NCBI RefSeq assembly: GCF_947501385.1 | Contig: NZ_CANMVP010000005.1 | Span: 1-64,000 of the forward strand | Source: an uncultured Polaribacter sp. | GTDB taxonomy: Bacteria > Bacteroidota > Bacteroidia > Flavobacteriales > Flavobacteriaceae | Length of the DNA stretch: 64,000 nt | Direction of reading: 5' to 3' | Part shown: one piece after another, positions 1 to 9,428 of the stretch | How positions within the stretch are numbered: the stretch's first letter is position 1 | Layout of the letters: the number at the start of each line of letters is the position of its first letter | Notes under the pieces: model-generated | What the model was told of the DNA's origin: nothing | Seen by the model: the letters and a program-made list of their open reading frames with translations, nothing else | Database searches by the model: none | Program-made: the position numbers and the translations under genes

Positions 1-144
1 AAAGCTTATTATCATAGAAGATTAGACGAGGGAAAAAACAAAATGAGTACTATTAATATTATTAGAAATAAACTTTTATCAAGAGTTTTTGCTGTGATAG
101 AGAGAAAAACACCCTATGTCGATATGATGAAATATGCAGCATAA
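1..144 (+). mobile_element. C-terminal end of an IS110/IS116-like transposase, truncated by the window edge
   Basis: Open frame from base 1 gives KAYYHRRLDEGKNKMSTINIIRNKLLSRVFAVIERKTPYVDMMKYAA*, resembling the C-terminus of IS110-family transposases (KxYYxRKxxEGKxKMxxxNxxRNKLxxRVFAVIxRxxPY). Confidence 0.6.
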
Positions 145-262
145 ATAATGTTAATAACTTTAACTAAAGTTGCTTTTTTTAATCATAGAATACAGGCAGG
201 TTCACGGGAATGACAGTTTCAGCGGAAACCCCGAGGCTAGCTCCTCGAGGAATTCTTTTTGA

Positions 263-472
263 TTAATTTTCTTTTGCTACCTCTAAAGCTGTTATTTTAT
301 ATTCTAAGACAGAAAGTTCTTCTGCTTTTTCTATAATTTCATCTACCGTTAAATTAGACGTTGCATTTATATAGTTTAGAATCTCTTTACTTTTAAAAGT
401 ATAATAATTTAAAGTTTCTTCAATTTTGTCTTTGGTCTTTTCCATTTTGAAAATTTTTAATTTATTGAACAA
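263..472 (-). CDS. small hypothetical protein
   Basis: 69-aa ORF, co-directional with and overlapping the downstream end of the AraC gene. Confidence 0.5.
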   Translation of the reverse strand: MFNKLKIFKMEKTKDKIEETLNYYTFKSKEILNYINATSNLTVDEIIEKAEELSVLEYKITALEVAKEN

Positions 473-1331
473 GGTTTAACATTTCACTTCGATACTTAGA
501 AGCAGATTTACCCGTAAATTCTTTAAATAATTTATTGAAGTGAGAAAAATTATTAAAACCACATTCGAAGCTAATATCTGCAATACTCATATTACTTTCA
601 GATAATAATTTTGTGGCATGTACCACTCGATATTCATTTACTAGTTTGGTAAATGTTTTTAACGTTGTTTTCTTAAAAAATCTACAAAATGCAGGAACTG
701 TCATACTTACCAAATCTGAAACTTCATCTAAAGAAATATGTCTGGTAAAATTTTCGTTGATATGCTTAAAAACCAAATCTATCTTTTCGTTATCTTGTGG
801 TTTGGTTTCAAAAGCAAAACCATCTGCATTTAAAATTGTATAATCATCTGTTTCTGCCAACTCTTTTAAAATGTCTAAAAAAGATATAATTCTTTTGGCT
901 CCGTCTAAATCTAACAATTCTTCGATCTTAGCTCCAATTCTTTTCTTTATTTCAATATTAAAACGAAGCCCTTTTTTGGCGCGTTCAAAAAGTTGATCTA
1001 TCGCTACCATTTCTGGAATCTTAAAGAATTCAGCTCCTAAAAAATCTGGCTTAAATTGAATAAGTGTTTCAGAACCATTTGTTGTTAATCGATCCATAAA
1101 GCCCAAATGCGGTAAATTAGACCCAATTAATACCAATTGACTGTTGTTGAAATAACTAATATGATTGCCAATGTGTCTTTTTCCTTTTCCTTTATTTACA
1201 TATACAATTTCTATTTCTGGATGAAAATGCCAGAAAGCTTTGTTCTTCTTTAAAAATTGAACATGTTTTTTAACTAACAAAGAACTACCAAAACTTGGTG
1301 TAATTTTTTCTAAGGTTGGTTTTGTTTTCAT
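462..1331 (-). CDS. AraC family transcriptional regulator with N-terminal cupin-like domain
   Basis: C-terminal double HTH (ISLDEVSDLVSMTVPAFCRFFKK...SIADISFECGFNNFSHFNKLFKEFTGKSASKYR) and N-terminal HFHPEIEIVYV. Confidence 0.93.
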   Translation of the reverse strand: MKTKPTLEKITPSFGSSLLVKKHVQFLKKNKAFWHFHPEIEIVYVNKGKGKRHIGNHISYFNNSQLVLIGSNLPHLGFMDRLTTNGSETLIQFKPDFLGAEFFKIPEMVAIDQLFERAKKGLRFNIEIKKRIGAKIEELLDLDGAKRIISFLDILKELAETDDYTILNADGFAFETKPQDNEKIDLVFKHINENFTRHISLDEVSDLVSMTVPAFCRFFKKTTLKTFTKLVNEYRVVHATKLLSESNMSIADISFECGFNNFSHFNKLFKEFTGKSASKYRSEMLNLVQ

Positions 1332-1499
1332 AAGGGAGCAAATTTTTAAACAAATTTACGATTCTAAAAAGTAATAAAATGTATAAAATTAACTTAATTG
1401 TATTCTATATTAACCTTACATTAATTTAACATATATTTATATGGTAATTTAGTACATATATTCATCAATTGTGATGTTTTTAGAACTCTAAATCTGGCA

Positions 1500-1507
1500 T
1501 ACATTTG
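1500..1507 (+). promoter_or_regulatory. candidate Bacteroidota -7 element TACATTTG (TAnnTTTG)
   Basis: Consensus match 20 bp upstream of the ORF at 1527; no well-spaced -33 element was identified. Confidence 0.35.
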
Positions 1508-1526
1508 TAGTGTTAATAATCATGAT

Positions 1527-2126
1527 ATGAAAGATATGAAAGATATGAAAACAACAATCAAAAAATGCTTAGTAGTAGTAATGATGTTAGGAACATTCAT
1601 AAACTACGCAAATGGAACCAAGACCGCTATTGATGTAATAGACGGAAAAAGAGTAAAAGTTGAGTTTAAAATAGTGAAAAAAGGACAGACCTTATCTATT
1701 AAAGATGAAAACGGTATTGTAATGTATAGCCAAAAAATTGAAACTTCTGGCACCTATTCTAAAACATTCGATTTATCGAAATTAAAAAAAGGAAAATACA
1801 CTACAGAATTAGAAAAAGATTATGAAATTCTTGTAAAATCTTTTAAAATTTTAGACGGACAAATTTATTTTGAAGGTGAAAAAAAAATTTTTAAACCCGT
1901 AATTAGAACAGAAAACAATCTTGTTTTGATTTCTAAAATTGCTTTTAACAAAGAACCTTTAAAAGTAGCCTTATACTATAATGATGAAATTATTTTTTCT
2001 GAAACGGTAAAAGACTCAAAAGTGGTGGTAAACAGAGTTTATAAATTGTCTGAAGAAGAAAAAGGTGACTATAGAGTTGTCATTAATAGCGATAACAGAA
2101 CCTATACAAAAGATTTTAAGATCTAA
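1527..2126 (+). CDS. secreted hypothetical protein (signal peptide, beta-rich)
   Basis: 199-aa ORF with hydrophobic N-terminus ending in YANG; followed by a strong terminator. Confidence 0.75.
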   Translation: MKDMKDMKTTIKKCLVVVMMLGTFINYANGTKTAIDVIDGKRVKVEFKIVKKGQTLSIKDENGIVMYSQKIETSGTYSKTFDLSKLKKGKYTTELEKDYEILVKSFKILDGQIYFEGEKKIFKPVIRTENNLVLISKIAFNKEPLKVALYYNDEIIFSETVKDSKVVVNRVYKLSEEEKGDYRVVINSDNRTYTKDFKI

Positions 2127-2170
2127 ACAATTAGTTAATTGTTCATCAAATTACTGCTATAATTTGATGG

Positions 2171-2201
2171 AAAAGCGAGCCTTTTAAGGCTCGCTTTTTT
2201 T
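2171..2201. terminator. bidirectional intrinsic terminator
   Basis: AAAAGCGAGCCTTTTAAGGCTCGCTTTTTTT between convergent genes. Confidence 0.85.
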
Positions 2202-3021
2202 ATGAATTTCTTCCTGGAAAAATTGGTTTTCTTTTTTCTAAAAAAGCTGTGGTACCTTCCTTAAAATCTTCTGTACCAAAACAATCCCCAAACGCCTCTA
2301 TTTCTATATCGAAGCCTTTTATACCGTCTTGAAAATTAGCATTTACCGCAGTAATTGCAGCACTAATAGCTACAGAAGAATTTCTAGCAATCTTACCTGC
2401 TAGTTTTTCTGCCAATGGTAAAAGTTCTTCTTGTGAAGTTATATGGTTTACCAAACCAGCATGTTTAGCATCTTCCGCAGTAATCATTCCAGCAGTCATA
2501 ATCATTTCCATCGCTTTTCCTTTACCAACCAATTGTGGCAAACGCTGTGTGCCCCCATACCCAGGAATAACACCTAATGAAACTTCTGGCAAACCCATTT
2601 TTGCATTGTCTGATGCTATTCTAAAGTGACACGCCATTGCCAATTCTAAACCACCTCCTAAAGCAAAACCATTGATGGCTGCAATCACAGGAGTTGATAA
2701 ATTCTCTACAAAATCAAACAAGATTTCTTGACCTGCTTTTGCTAAACGTGCTCCTTCTTCCACAGAAAAATGTGCAAATTCAGAAATATCTGCACCCGCA
2801 ACAAAAGCTTTGTCTCCACTTCCTATAATAATAATTGTTTTGATATCGCTATCGTCTTCCAAAGCCTTAAAAGCATCATGCAATTCTTCTATGGTGGCTT
2901 TGTTTAAAGCATTTAATTTTTTGGGTCTGTTAATTGTTATTTGTGCCAAGGCACTATTTTTTTCAACTAAAATATTTTTAAAATTCATTTTTATGGTTTT
3001 TAGATTCTTTTTTGGAATCAA
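2200..3021 (-). CDS. enoyl-CoA hydratase/isomerase family protein (true start probably at 2988)
   Basis: Crotonase signatures AGADISEF and AAINGFALGGGLELAMACHFRIAS; the MNFKN start fits the family better than the upstream M. Confidence 0.93.
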   Translation of the reverse strand: MIPKKNLKTIKMNFKNILVEKNSALAQITINRPKKLNALNKATIEELHDAFKALEDDSDIKTIIIIGSGDKAFVAGADISEFAHFSVEEGARLAKAGQEILFDFVENLSTPVIAAINGFALGGGLELAMACHFRIASDNAKMGLPEVSLGVIPGYGGTQRLPQLVGKGKAMEMIMTAGMITAEDAKHAGLVNHITSQEELLPLAEKLAGKIARNSSVAISAAITAVNANFQDGIKGFDIEIEAFGDCFGTEDFKEGTTAFLEKRKPIFPGRNS

Positions 3022-3051
3022 ATTCAGTATTCATTTTAAGAATAATAACTT

Positions 3052-4509
3052 TTATTTTTTTGGTAAAATTACGGTAAAAACCGTTCCAATGCCTACTTCT
3101 GAAGTAAAAGAAATGGTGCCATCGTAAGCTTCAATAATATTTTTTATCATTGGCAAACCCAATCCCATTCCGCTAGATTTTGTGGTAAATTTAGGTTCAA
3201 AAATTAAGTCTTTTACGTCTTTAGAGATTCCTTTTCCATTGTCTGAAACTATAATTTTTATCGCATCTTTTTCTGATAAAACATCCACTTCAATTAAAGG
3301 ATTCTCTTCGTTTTCTGTAGCTTGTAATGCATTTTTAATCAAATTAGTTACAATTCTAATCAATTGCGTTTTGTCTAAAAAAGCATACAACTCTTTGTGT
3401 TTCGTTTGATATTTAACTGATTTTTCATTAAAAATATCTAATGCTAATTTTACCACACTAATAACCTCTATTTTTTCTTTTTTCTGTGTTGGCATTTTTG
3501 CAAAATCAGAAAATGCAGATGCAATAGAACTCATTACATCTATTTGCTGAATTAACGTTTCGCTATATTCTGCTAATTTTTCTTTAATATTAGGATCTTC
3601 TTCATTAAATTTCCGCTCAAAACTCTGCACGGTCAAACGCATAGGCGTTAAAGGGTTTTTAATTTCATGCGCTACCTGCTTTGCCATTTCTCTCCAAGCT
3701 TGTTCACGTTCGCTTTTTGCCAATTTAGCAGCACTTTCTTCTAGCTGATCTATCATATTATTATAGGCAGCAACTAAAACTTCAATTTCTGAGCTTGCTT
3801 TGTTCAAAATAATTTTTTCATTACGCTCGTTTAAACGCGTATGTTGCATTTTGTCTGAAATGGTTTTTATAGAACGTGTAATATAACTTGATAAGAAATA
3901 AGCAAAGGCAATTGCCAATAAAAACATCAAAACATACACCAAACTTAGTCTGTAAATAAACTCTCTAAGCTCGTGTTCAATTTCTGAATTGTCTTGTGTA
4001 AACTGCAACTCTAAAATTCCTATGCGTTTAAATTTAGGGTCATGTATGTATGAATAAGAAGTTTGATAACTAGTGCCATCTATTTCTTTATTTTTTAGAA
4101 TTCTATGGTTAGAATTTTGTGCCAATTCAGAAACAATATAATCTGTTAGTGGTGTATTATCTAACTTTTCAAAAGCACTCCCTATAGAGGTTTTTAAAAG
4201 CCTCCCTTCTAAGTTATAAATCGTAATGTTTAACTTGTTAATAGAAGAAATTTCATAAATACGATTTTGGAAAATTTTAGGTAAATTTTCTGTATTTACT
4301 GCGTAGGTAGTTTTATTGGTAAGTTCTAATTCAATTGTTTTTTGAGCAATGGCTTCTTTCCGTTCAAAACGTTGAATGTTATAATCTTTTGTCTGCTCAT
4401 CATATTGATAAACTGTAACTACCAATATTAAAATTGATGCCGAAAGCACCAATAATATCATAGATAAAAAAATACGAATTCTTAATGAGATATTTTTAAA
4501 ACGCATCAA
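3052..4509 (-). CDS. membrane sensor histidine kinase (HAMP, HisKA, HATPase)
   Basis: AHEIKNPLTPMRLTVQS H-box, NLIKNALQA N-box, DNGKGI and GMGLGLPMIKNIIEAYDG G-boxes, two TM segments. Confidence 0.95.
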   Translation of the reverse strand: MMRFKNISLRIRIFLSMILLVLSASILILVVTVYQYDEQTKDYNIQRFERKEAIAQKTIELELTNKTTYAVNTENLPKIFQNRIYEISSINKLNITIYNLEGRLLKTSIGSAFEKLDNTPLTDYIVSELAQNSNHRILKNKEIDGTSYQTSYSYIHDPKFKRIGILELQFTQDNSEIEHELREFIYRLSLVYVLMFLLAIAFAYFLSSYITRSIKTISDKMQHTRLNERNEKIILNKASSEIEVLVAAYNNMIDQLEESAAKLAKSEREQAWREMAKQVAHEIKNPLTPMRLTVQSFERKFNEEDPNIKEKLAEYSETLIQQIDVMSSIASAFSDFAKMPTQKKEKIEVISVVKLALDIFNEKSVKYQTKHKELYAFLDKTQLIRIVTNLIKNALQATENEENPLIEVDVLSEKDAIKIIVSDNGKGISKDVKDLIFEPKFTTKSSGMGLGLPMIKNIIEAYDGTISFTSEVGIGTVFTVILPKK

Positions 4510-4638
4510 AATTAGGGTATTTTAAGATTATAGATTGCATCATTGATTTCAATTTTTAAACTACCAAGATAACCAATTAAAAAAGGCACTACAAAAACTC
4601 TAATGACTTTTAACTTTATTTATGAGTTCTTCTTAGTA

Positions 4639-4893
4639 CTATTTGTATTTCAATTTTAATCTTATTAAAATTAAAGTTGATATCGCAGTAATTGTATTGG
4701 CAACAATCATAGGTAAACTATTTAAATAGAAACCGTAGACAGTCCATAGAGAAACTCCTATAAAAAAAGCAATGTACATGGTTAAAGACAATGCTTTTGT
4801 GTCTTTAGATTTCCAAGTTTTATACACTTGTGGTAAGAACGATGCTGTTGTAATAATAGCTGCGAACATTCCTAAAACTTCGTAAATATTCAT
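4639..4893 (-). CDS. SemiSWEET/PQ-loop family transporter
   Basis: 84 aa, three TM segments, ITTASFLPQVYKTWKSKDTKALSLTMYIAF PQ-loop signature. Confidence 0.88.
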   Translation of the reverse strand: MNIYEVLGMFAAIITTASFLPQVYKTWKSKDTKALSLTMYIAFFIGVSLWTVYGFYLNSLPMIVANTITAISTLILIRLKLKYK

Positions 4894-5042
4894 ATTCTTT
4901 TTTCTTTTTTATAAGACTCCTAACTCACAAATTATGGATTCCTACCAAAGTTTATCTTGATTGATAGGCGAAAAACAGGAATGACAAATCTGAATAAAGT
5001 GCTCATCAGAACCACGTTAATACCAAAAACACACAGTGTGTG

Positions 5043-8000
5043 CTAGCCGACTATGTTGACAATCTTTCCAGGAACAATGATTACTTTTTTAGGTGTTGCA
5101 CCCTCTAACTGAGCAATTGTTTTTTCATGCTCTAAAACTGCTTTTTCTATTTCTTCTGTCGATAAATCTAAAGGAAGCTCTAAAGTAAAACGCATTTTCC
5201 CGTTAAAAGAAATTGGATAGTTTTTTGAACTTTCTACCAAATGCTTCGCCTCAAAAACTGGAAAAGGAGCTGTTGAAATACTTTCTTTATGACCTAATTT
5301 GCTCCATAATTCTTCAGAAATATGTGGTGCATAAGGTGATAATAAAACCAATAAGGGTTCTAAAATTTCTTTTTTATTACATTTTAAAACGGTTAACTCA
5401 TTTACAGCAATCATAAATGTAGAAACAGACGTATTAAAAGAAAAATTCTCAATATCTTCTTGTACTTTTTTGATGGTTTTATGAAGTGTCTTCAATTCCT
5501 CTTTTGTTGCTTTTTCTTCGGAAACTTCAAAAGTTTCATCTTTAAAGTATAATTTCCATAATTTTTTTAAGAAAGAATACACTCCAGAAATACCTGATGT
5601 TTTCCAAGGTTTTGCTTGCTCTAAGGGTCCTAAAAACATTTCGAACAAACGCAATGCATCTGCACCGTATTCCTTCACAATATCATCTGGATTTACAACA
5701 TTGTATTTAGACTTAGACATTTTTTCTACTTCTCTACCTACTTTGAAAACGCCTTCTTCTAAAATAAATACTGCGTTTTTGTATGCTGCGTTTAAAGGAT
5801 GATTTTTAAAACCATCAATATCTAATTCGTCTGAAGCATTTATCAAAGAAACATCTGCATGTATAGGATTATTGGCAACCATTACCAAACTTTCATCATT
5901 AGGATTTAAAAACTTATGATCTAACAGGTAATTTTTAACGACAGTTTCAAACTCCTCATCTGAAGTAAATAAGTTTTTAGAAACAAAAACTGTTGGAATT
6001 TTCTCCGCAACATCATCATTCGACTTTTCTATATTGCAACCATTTCTTACAAAAGAAGTTGCTTTATAAACAAATGCAGAAGTTCCCAAAATCATTCCTT
6101 GATTGATTAGTTTTTTCGCGAACTCATCTACAGGCACAATTCCTTTATCGAACAAGAATTTCTGCCAAAAACGCGCGTATAATAAATGCCCTGTTGCATG
6201 TTCTGAACCACCAATATATACATCTACTTGTTTCCAATAATCAAGCGATTCTTTGCTTGCAAATTCTTCTGAATTGGTAGCGTCCATATATCTGTTAAAA
6301 TACCAAGAACTTCCTGCCCAACCAGGCATGGTGTTTAATTCCAACGGATACACCGTTTTGTTTTTCAACTTTTCATTCGAAACCACTTTCTTTGCACGAG
6401 CATCCCAAGCCCATTCAGTTGCGTTTCCTAAAGGTGGTTTTCCATCTTCGGTTGGCAAGTATTTTTCAACTTCAGGTAAGACGATTGGCAAGTGTTTTGC
6501 ATCGATCATTTGTGGCATTCCGTCTTTATAATACACCGGAAAAGGTTCTCCCCAATAACGTTGTCTGCTAAAAACAGCATCACGCAAACGGTAGTTTACT
6601 TTTCCGTATCCAAAACCACGTTTTTCTAGTTCAAAAATGGCAAGTTTTAAAGCTTTTTTATACTTTAATCCTGATAAAAAGTCTGAATTTGCAATTTTAG
6701 TTCCATCTTTATCGGTGTGTGCTACTTCAGAAATATCTACACCTTCAAAAATATTAGGAATTGGAATGTTAAAGTGTTTTGCAAAATCATAATCACGCTG
6801 ATCACCACAAGGAACTGCCATGACTGCGCCTGTACCGTAACCTGCTAACACGTAATCTCCAATCCAAATTGGAACCTTTTCACCAGAAAAAGGATGCATT
6901 GCAAACGCCCCTGTAAATGCACCAGAAATGGTTTTTACATCTGCCATTCTATCACGTTCAGAACGTTTTGCGGTTGCTTTTATATACGCCTCAACATCAG
7001 ATTTTTGAGCTTCTGTTGTAATTTTAGCGACCAACTCATGTTCTGGCGCGAGTGTCATAAATGAAACTCCATAAATGGTATCTGGTCTGGTTGTGAAAAC
7101 ATCAATATAATTCCTATCCCTGACTCCCTTTCCAGAGGAAAGGGACACTGTTGGAGTAGCTTGTTTGTGGCTTATGTTTGTCTTTTTTTCTTTTATATTC
7201 TCTTCTTTTTCTTGACTTTCTTTTATTTTTTCTTCTAATTTTTGAAGATTAAAAAATTGATTATTTAATTCAGTTTCAATTTTTGATATTACCCCATCAA
7301 TATTACCAATAACTTCTTCATTTTTAAATCTAATTACTTTAAAACCACTTTTTTGCTCTAATTCTAAAGTTCTTGCTTCATCTTTTTCTAATTGATAATC
7401 ATGAATTTTACCATCCACTTCTATAATTAACTTTTTTGTTAAACATACAAAATCAACAATAAAATCATTAATTAAATGTTGCTGCCTAAATTTAGATTTA
7501 AGCTTTTTTCCTTTTAAATATTTCCATAGAATAGCTTCTGCTGGAGTTGGATTCGCTCTCATTTCTTTTGCTTTCTCCAGCAATAAATAAGAATTTGTTC
7601 CACCAGTCATATAACAAGGCGTTTTTTTAGAATCCGAATTTGCTTCCTTTCCTTCGCAAAGGGTTGGGGATAGGATCTCAAAAGAAACCATGGCACCTTG
7701 ACTTCTCCCAATCCAATTTCTTTGTGAATCTTTTAAAGGCTGTGGCCAATCAATAGTTTCTAATCCGTCTAACAAACGCTGTGCATATGCAGAAATTCGC
7801 ATAGACCATTGTGTCATTTTTTTTCTAACAACAGGATGACTTCCTCTTTCTGAAAGCCCGTTTACAATTTCGTCATTTGCTAAAACGGTTCCTAAAGCAG
7901 GACACCAATTTACTTCGGTATCAGACAAAAATGTGAGTCTGTATTGTAATAAAATTTCTTCTTGTGCTGTTTTTGAAAATGCTTTCCATTCTTCCGCAGA

Positions 8001-8549
8001 AAAAGAAGTGATCTCTTCGTCACAAACTGCATTTACTTTAGAATTTCCCGCTGTTTTAAAGATTTTTTCTAAAGTTGAAATATCTTCGGCTTTGTCAGTA
8101 TCTTTATTATACCAAGAATTAAACAACTGGATAAAAATCCATTGTGTCCATTTGTAATATTTCGGATTTGAAGTTCTTACTTCACGAGACCAATCAAAAG
8201 AAAAACCAATTTGATCTAATTGTCTTCTGTATGTTTTTATATTTTCTTCTGTTGTTTTTGCAGGATGCTGACCTGTTTGAATGGCATATTGTTCAGCAGG
8301 CAAACCAAAAGAATCATATCCTTGTGGATGCAACACATTAAAGCCTTTATGACGCTTGTAACGCGCATAAATATCACTTGCAATATAACCTAAAGGATGC
8401 CCAACATGCAAACCTGCTCCTGATGGATAAGGAAACATGTCTAACACATAATATTTAGGCTTATCAGAATGATTACTGGCTTTAAATGTTTGGTTTTTTG
8501 CCCAAAACTCTTGCCAATTTTTTTCTATTTCTTGATGATGATACTGCAT
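5043..8549 (-). CDS. leuS: leucyl-tRNA synthetase carrying an in-frame DUF559 endonuclease-like insertion in the CP1 editing domain
   Basis: MFPYPSGAGLHVGHPLGY (HIGH), TTRPDTIYG editing motif, KMSKSKYN (KMSKS); 1168 aa, with a non-LeuRS block spanning ILSPTLCEGKEAN...KGVRDRN. Confidence 0.97.
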   Translation of the reverse strand: MQYHHQEIEKNWQEFWAKNQTFKASNHSDKPKYYVLDMFPYPSGAGLHVGHPLGYIASDIYARYKRHKGFNVLHPQGYDSFGLPAEQYAIQTGQHPAKTTEENIKTYRRQLDQIGFSFDWSREVRTSNPKYYKWTQWIFIQLFNSWYNKDTDKAEDISTLEKIFKTAGNSKVNAVCDEEITSFSAEEWKAFSKTAQEEILLQYRLTFLSDTEVNWCPALGTVLANDEIVNGLSERGSHPVVRKKMTQWSMRISAYAQRLLDGLETIDWPQPLKDSQRNWIGRSQGAMVSFEILSPTLCEGKEANSDSKKTPCYMTGGTNSYLLLEKAKEMRANPTPAEAILWKYLKGKKLKSKFRQQHLINDFIVDFVCLTKKLIIEVDGKIHDYQLEKDEARTLELEQKSGFKVIRFKNEEVIGNIDGVISKIETELNNQFFNLQKLEEKIKESQEKEENIKEKKTNISHKQATPTVSLSSGKGVRDRNYIDVFTTRPDTIYGVSFMTLAPEHELVAKITTEAQKSDVEAYIKATAKRSERDRMADVKTISGAFTGAFAMHPFSGEKVPIWIGDYVLAGYGTGAVMAVPCGDQRDYDFAKHFNIPIPNIFEGVDISEVAHTDKDGTKIANSDFLSGLKYKKALKLAIFELEKRGFGYGKVNYRLRDAVFSRQRYWGEPFPVYYKDGMPQMIDAKHLPIVLPEVEKYLPTEDGKPPLGNATEWAWDARAKKVVSNEKLKNKTVYPLELNTMPGWAGSSWYFNRYMDATNSEEFASKESLDYWKQVDVYIGGSEHATGHLLYARFWQKFLFDKGIVPVDEFAKKLINQGMILGTSAFVYKATSFVRNGCNIEKSNDDVAEKIPTVFVSKNLFTSDEEFETVVKNYLLDHKFLNPNDESLVMVANNPIHADVSLINASDELDIDGFKNHPLNAAYKNAVFILEEGVFKVGREVEKMSKSKYNVVNPDDIVKEYGADALRLFEMFLGPLEQAKPWKTSGISGVYSFLKKLWKLYFKDETFEVSEEKATKEELKTLHKTIKKVQEDIENFSFNTSVSTFMIAVNELTVLKCNKKEILEPLLVLLSPYAPHISEELWSKLGHKESISTAPFPVFEAKHLVESSKNYPISFNGKMRFTLELPLDLSTEEIEKAVLEHEKTIAQLEGATPKKVIIVPGKIVNIVG
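7113..7143 (+). repeat. left terminal inverted repeat of the leuS DUF559 element
   Basis: CCTATCCCTGACTCCCTTTCCAGAGGAAAGG; compare reverse complement of 7646-7674, CCTATCCCCAACCCTTTGCGAAGGAAAGG. Confidence 0.7.
7646..7674 (-). repeat. right terminal inverted repeat of the leuS DUF559 element
   Basis: CCTTTCCTTCGCAAAGGGTTGGGGATAGG; imperfect inverted copy of 7113-7143. Confidence 0.7.
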
Positions 8550-8683
8550 TGTAACTTCTTTATTTAAGCGGCAAATTTACGTTTATTCTACAAAAGAGTA
8601 CAATTTGTAAACTGCTAAATTTTTTCAAAAAAAAACCGCAAACAAAGTTTACAGTCCTTTAAAATTAATTTCGTAAAAAAGTA

Positions 8684-9235
8684 TTAATCTTCTTTACTTT
8701 TAATGGTAATTGGAACAGAGACTATTGTATTTGCCCAACCCATTTTTAGTGTCATGTCTTTATCAAACATCATTGAAAATTCTTCTATGTTCTTATCTGA
8801 TTTAGAAACTGTACCATTCACTCTTATTACATCTTCTGCTTCTTTGTAAGAATAATGCCCCCAAACATTGCGCGCTGAGTTTAAAATTACAGTCCAATCT
8901 CCGTTTAAAAAAGGAATCGTAAACAAAGAATACGTTCCTGCTTTGACATCTTTTCCTCCAAAAATTACATCTTTGTAAAATGTAATTTCCGCAGCTTCAT
9001 TGGCACCAGTTCTCCACACTTTTCCTACGGGCGCTAATTTATCTAAAGATCTTCCTTTTAGTTGAGGACGACTGTAAACGACCTTTAAAACTTTATTTGC
9101 ATCTCTCCAATTATCTGGAAATGTTGAGGCATCTAAAGGACTTACATCCATTTTTGGCCATTTTTGAGCGTTTACTTCTGAGATACTAATTAATGATATT
9201 GCAAAAATTGCAACTAATACTATTGATTTTTTCAT
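8684..9235 (-). CDS. DUF2911 domain secreted protein
   Basis: Signal peptide plus SRPQLKGR...PVGKVWRTGANEAAEITFYKDV...AGTYSLFTIPF typical of DUF2911. Confidence 0.88.
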   Translation of the reverse strand: MKKSIVLVAIFAISLISISEVNAQKWPKMDVSPLDASTFPDNWRDANKVLKVVYSRPQLKGRSLDKLAPVGKVWRTGANEAAEITFYKDVIFGGKDVKAGTYSLFTIPFLNGDWTVILNSARNVWGHYSYKEAEDVIRVNGTVSKSDKNIEEFSMMFDKDMTLKMGWANTIVSVPITIKSKED

Positions 9236-9311
9236 CTGTTATTTGTTTTGTATAAAGTCATTCAAAAATAGAAATCATTACAAAAAAAGGATACTAATTT
9301 TCTGTTAAGTT

Positions 9312-9428
9312 TTAGTGACAACCACAATCGGTACCACAACCTCCTTTTTTCTTTGGAGGAAATACATATTTCTTCACTAGAAAAAATAGGGCAATTACTA
9401 CGAACAAATAAACTAGAATTTCTTGCAT
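9312..9428 (-). CDS. FeoB-associated Cys-rich membrane protein
   Basis: MQEILVYLFVVIALFFLVKKYVFPPKKKGGCGTDCGCH; start overlaps feoB stop (TAATG), so the supplied 9512 start is probably too long. Confidence 0.85.
   Translation of the reverse strand: MQEILVYLFVVIALFFLVKKYVFPPKKKGGCGTDCGCH

Larger units (their letters stand above)
7113..7674 (-). mobile_element. in-frame DUF559/Vsr-like endonuclease insertion element within leuS
   Basis: Encodes MRANPTPAEAILWKYLKGKKLKSKFRQQHLINDFIVDFVCLTKKLIIEVDGKIHDYQLEKDEARTLELEQKSGFKVIRFKNEEV (DUF559 pattern), flanked by imperfect inverted repeats beginning CCTATCCC on both sides. Confidence 0.8.

Noticed and set aside
5700-6060. Second candidate insertion in LeuRS (FVYKATSFVRNG...LNPNDESLVMVANNPIHADVSL)
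   Set aside because: Also typical of Bacteroidota LeuRS; no flanking repeats.
7960-8150. Extra segment in LeuRS (DKAEDISTLEKIFKTAGNSKVNAVCDEEITSFSAEEWKAFSKTAQEE)
   Set aside because: I recall this as a normal feature of Bacteroidota LeuRS; unlike the DUF559 block it has no nuclease signature or terminal repeats.
7933-8157. Antisense ORFs inside leuS (e.g. 5213-5416, 6253-6531, 7933-8157, 8144-8341)
   Set aside because: Low-complexity antisense translations of a conserved gene; no family resemblance and no independent start/RBS support.
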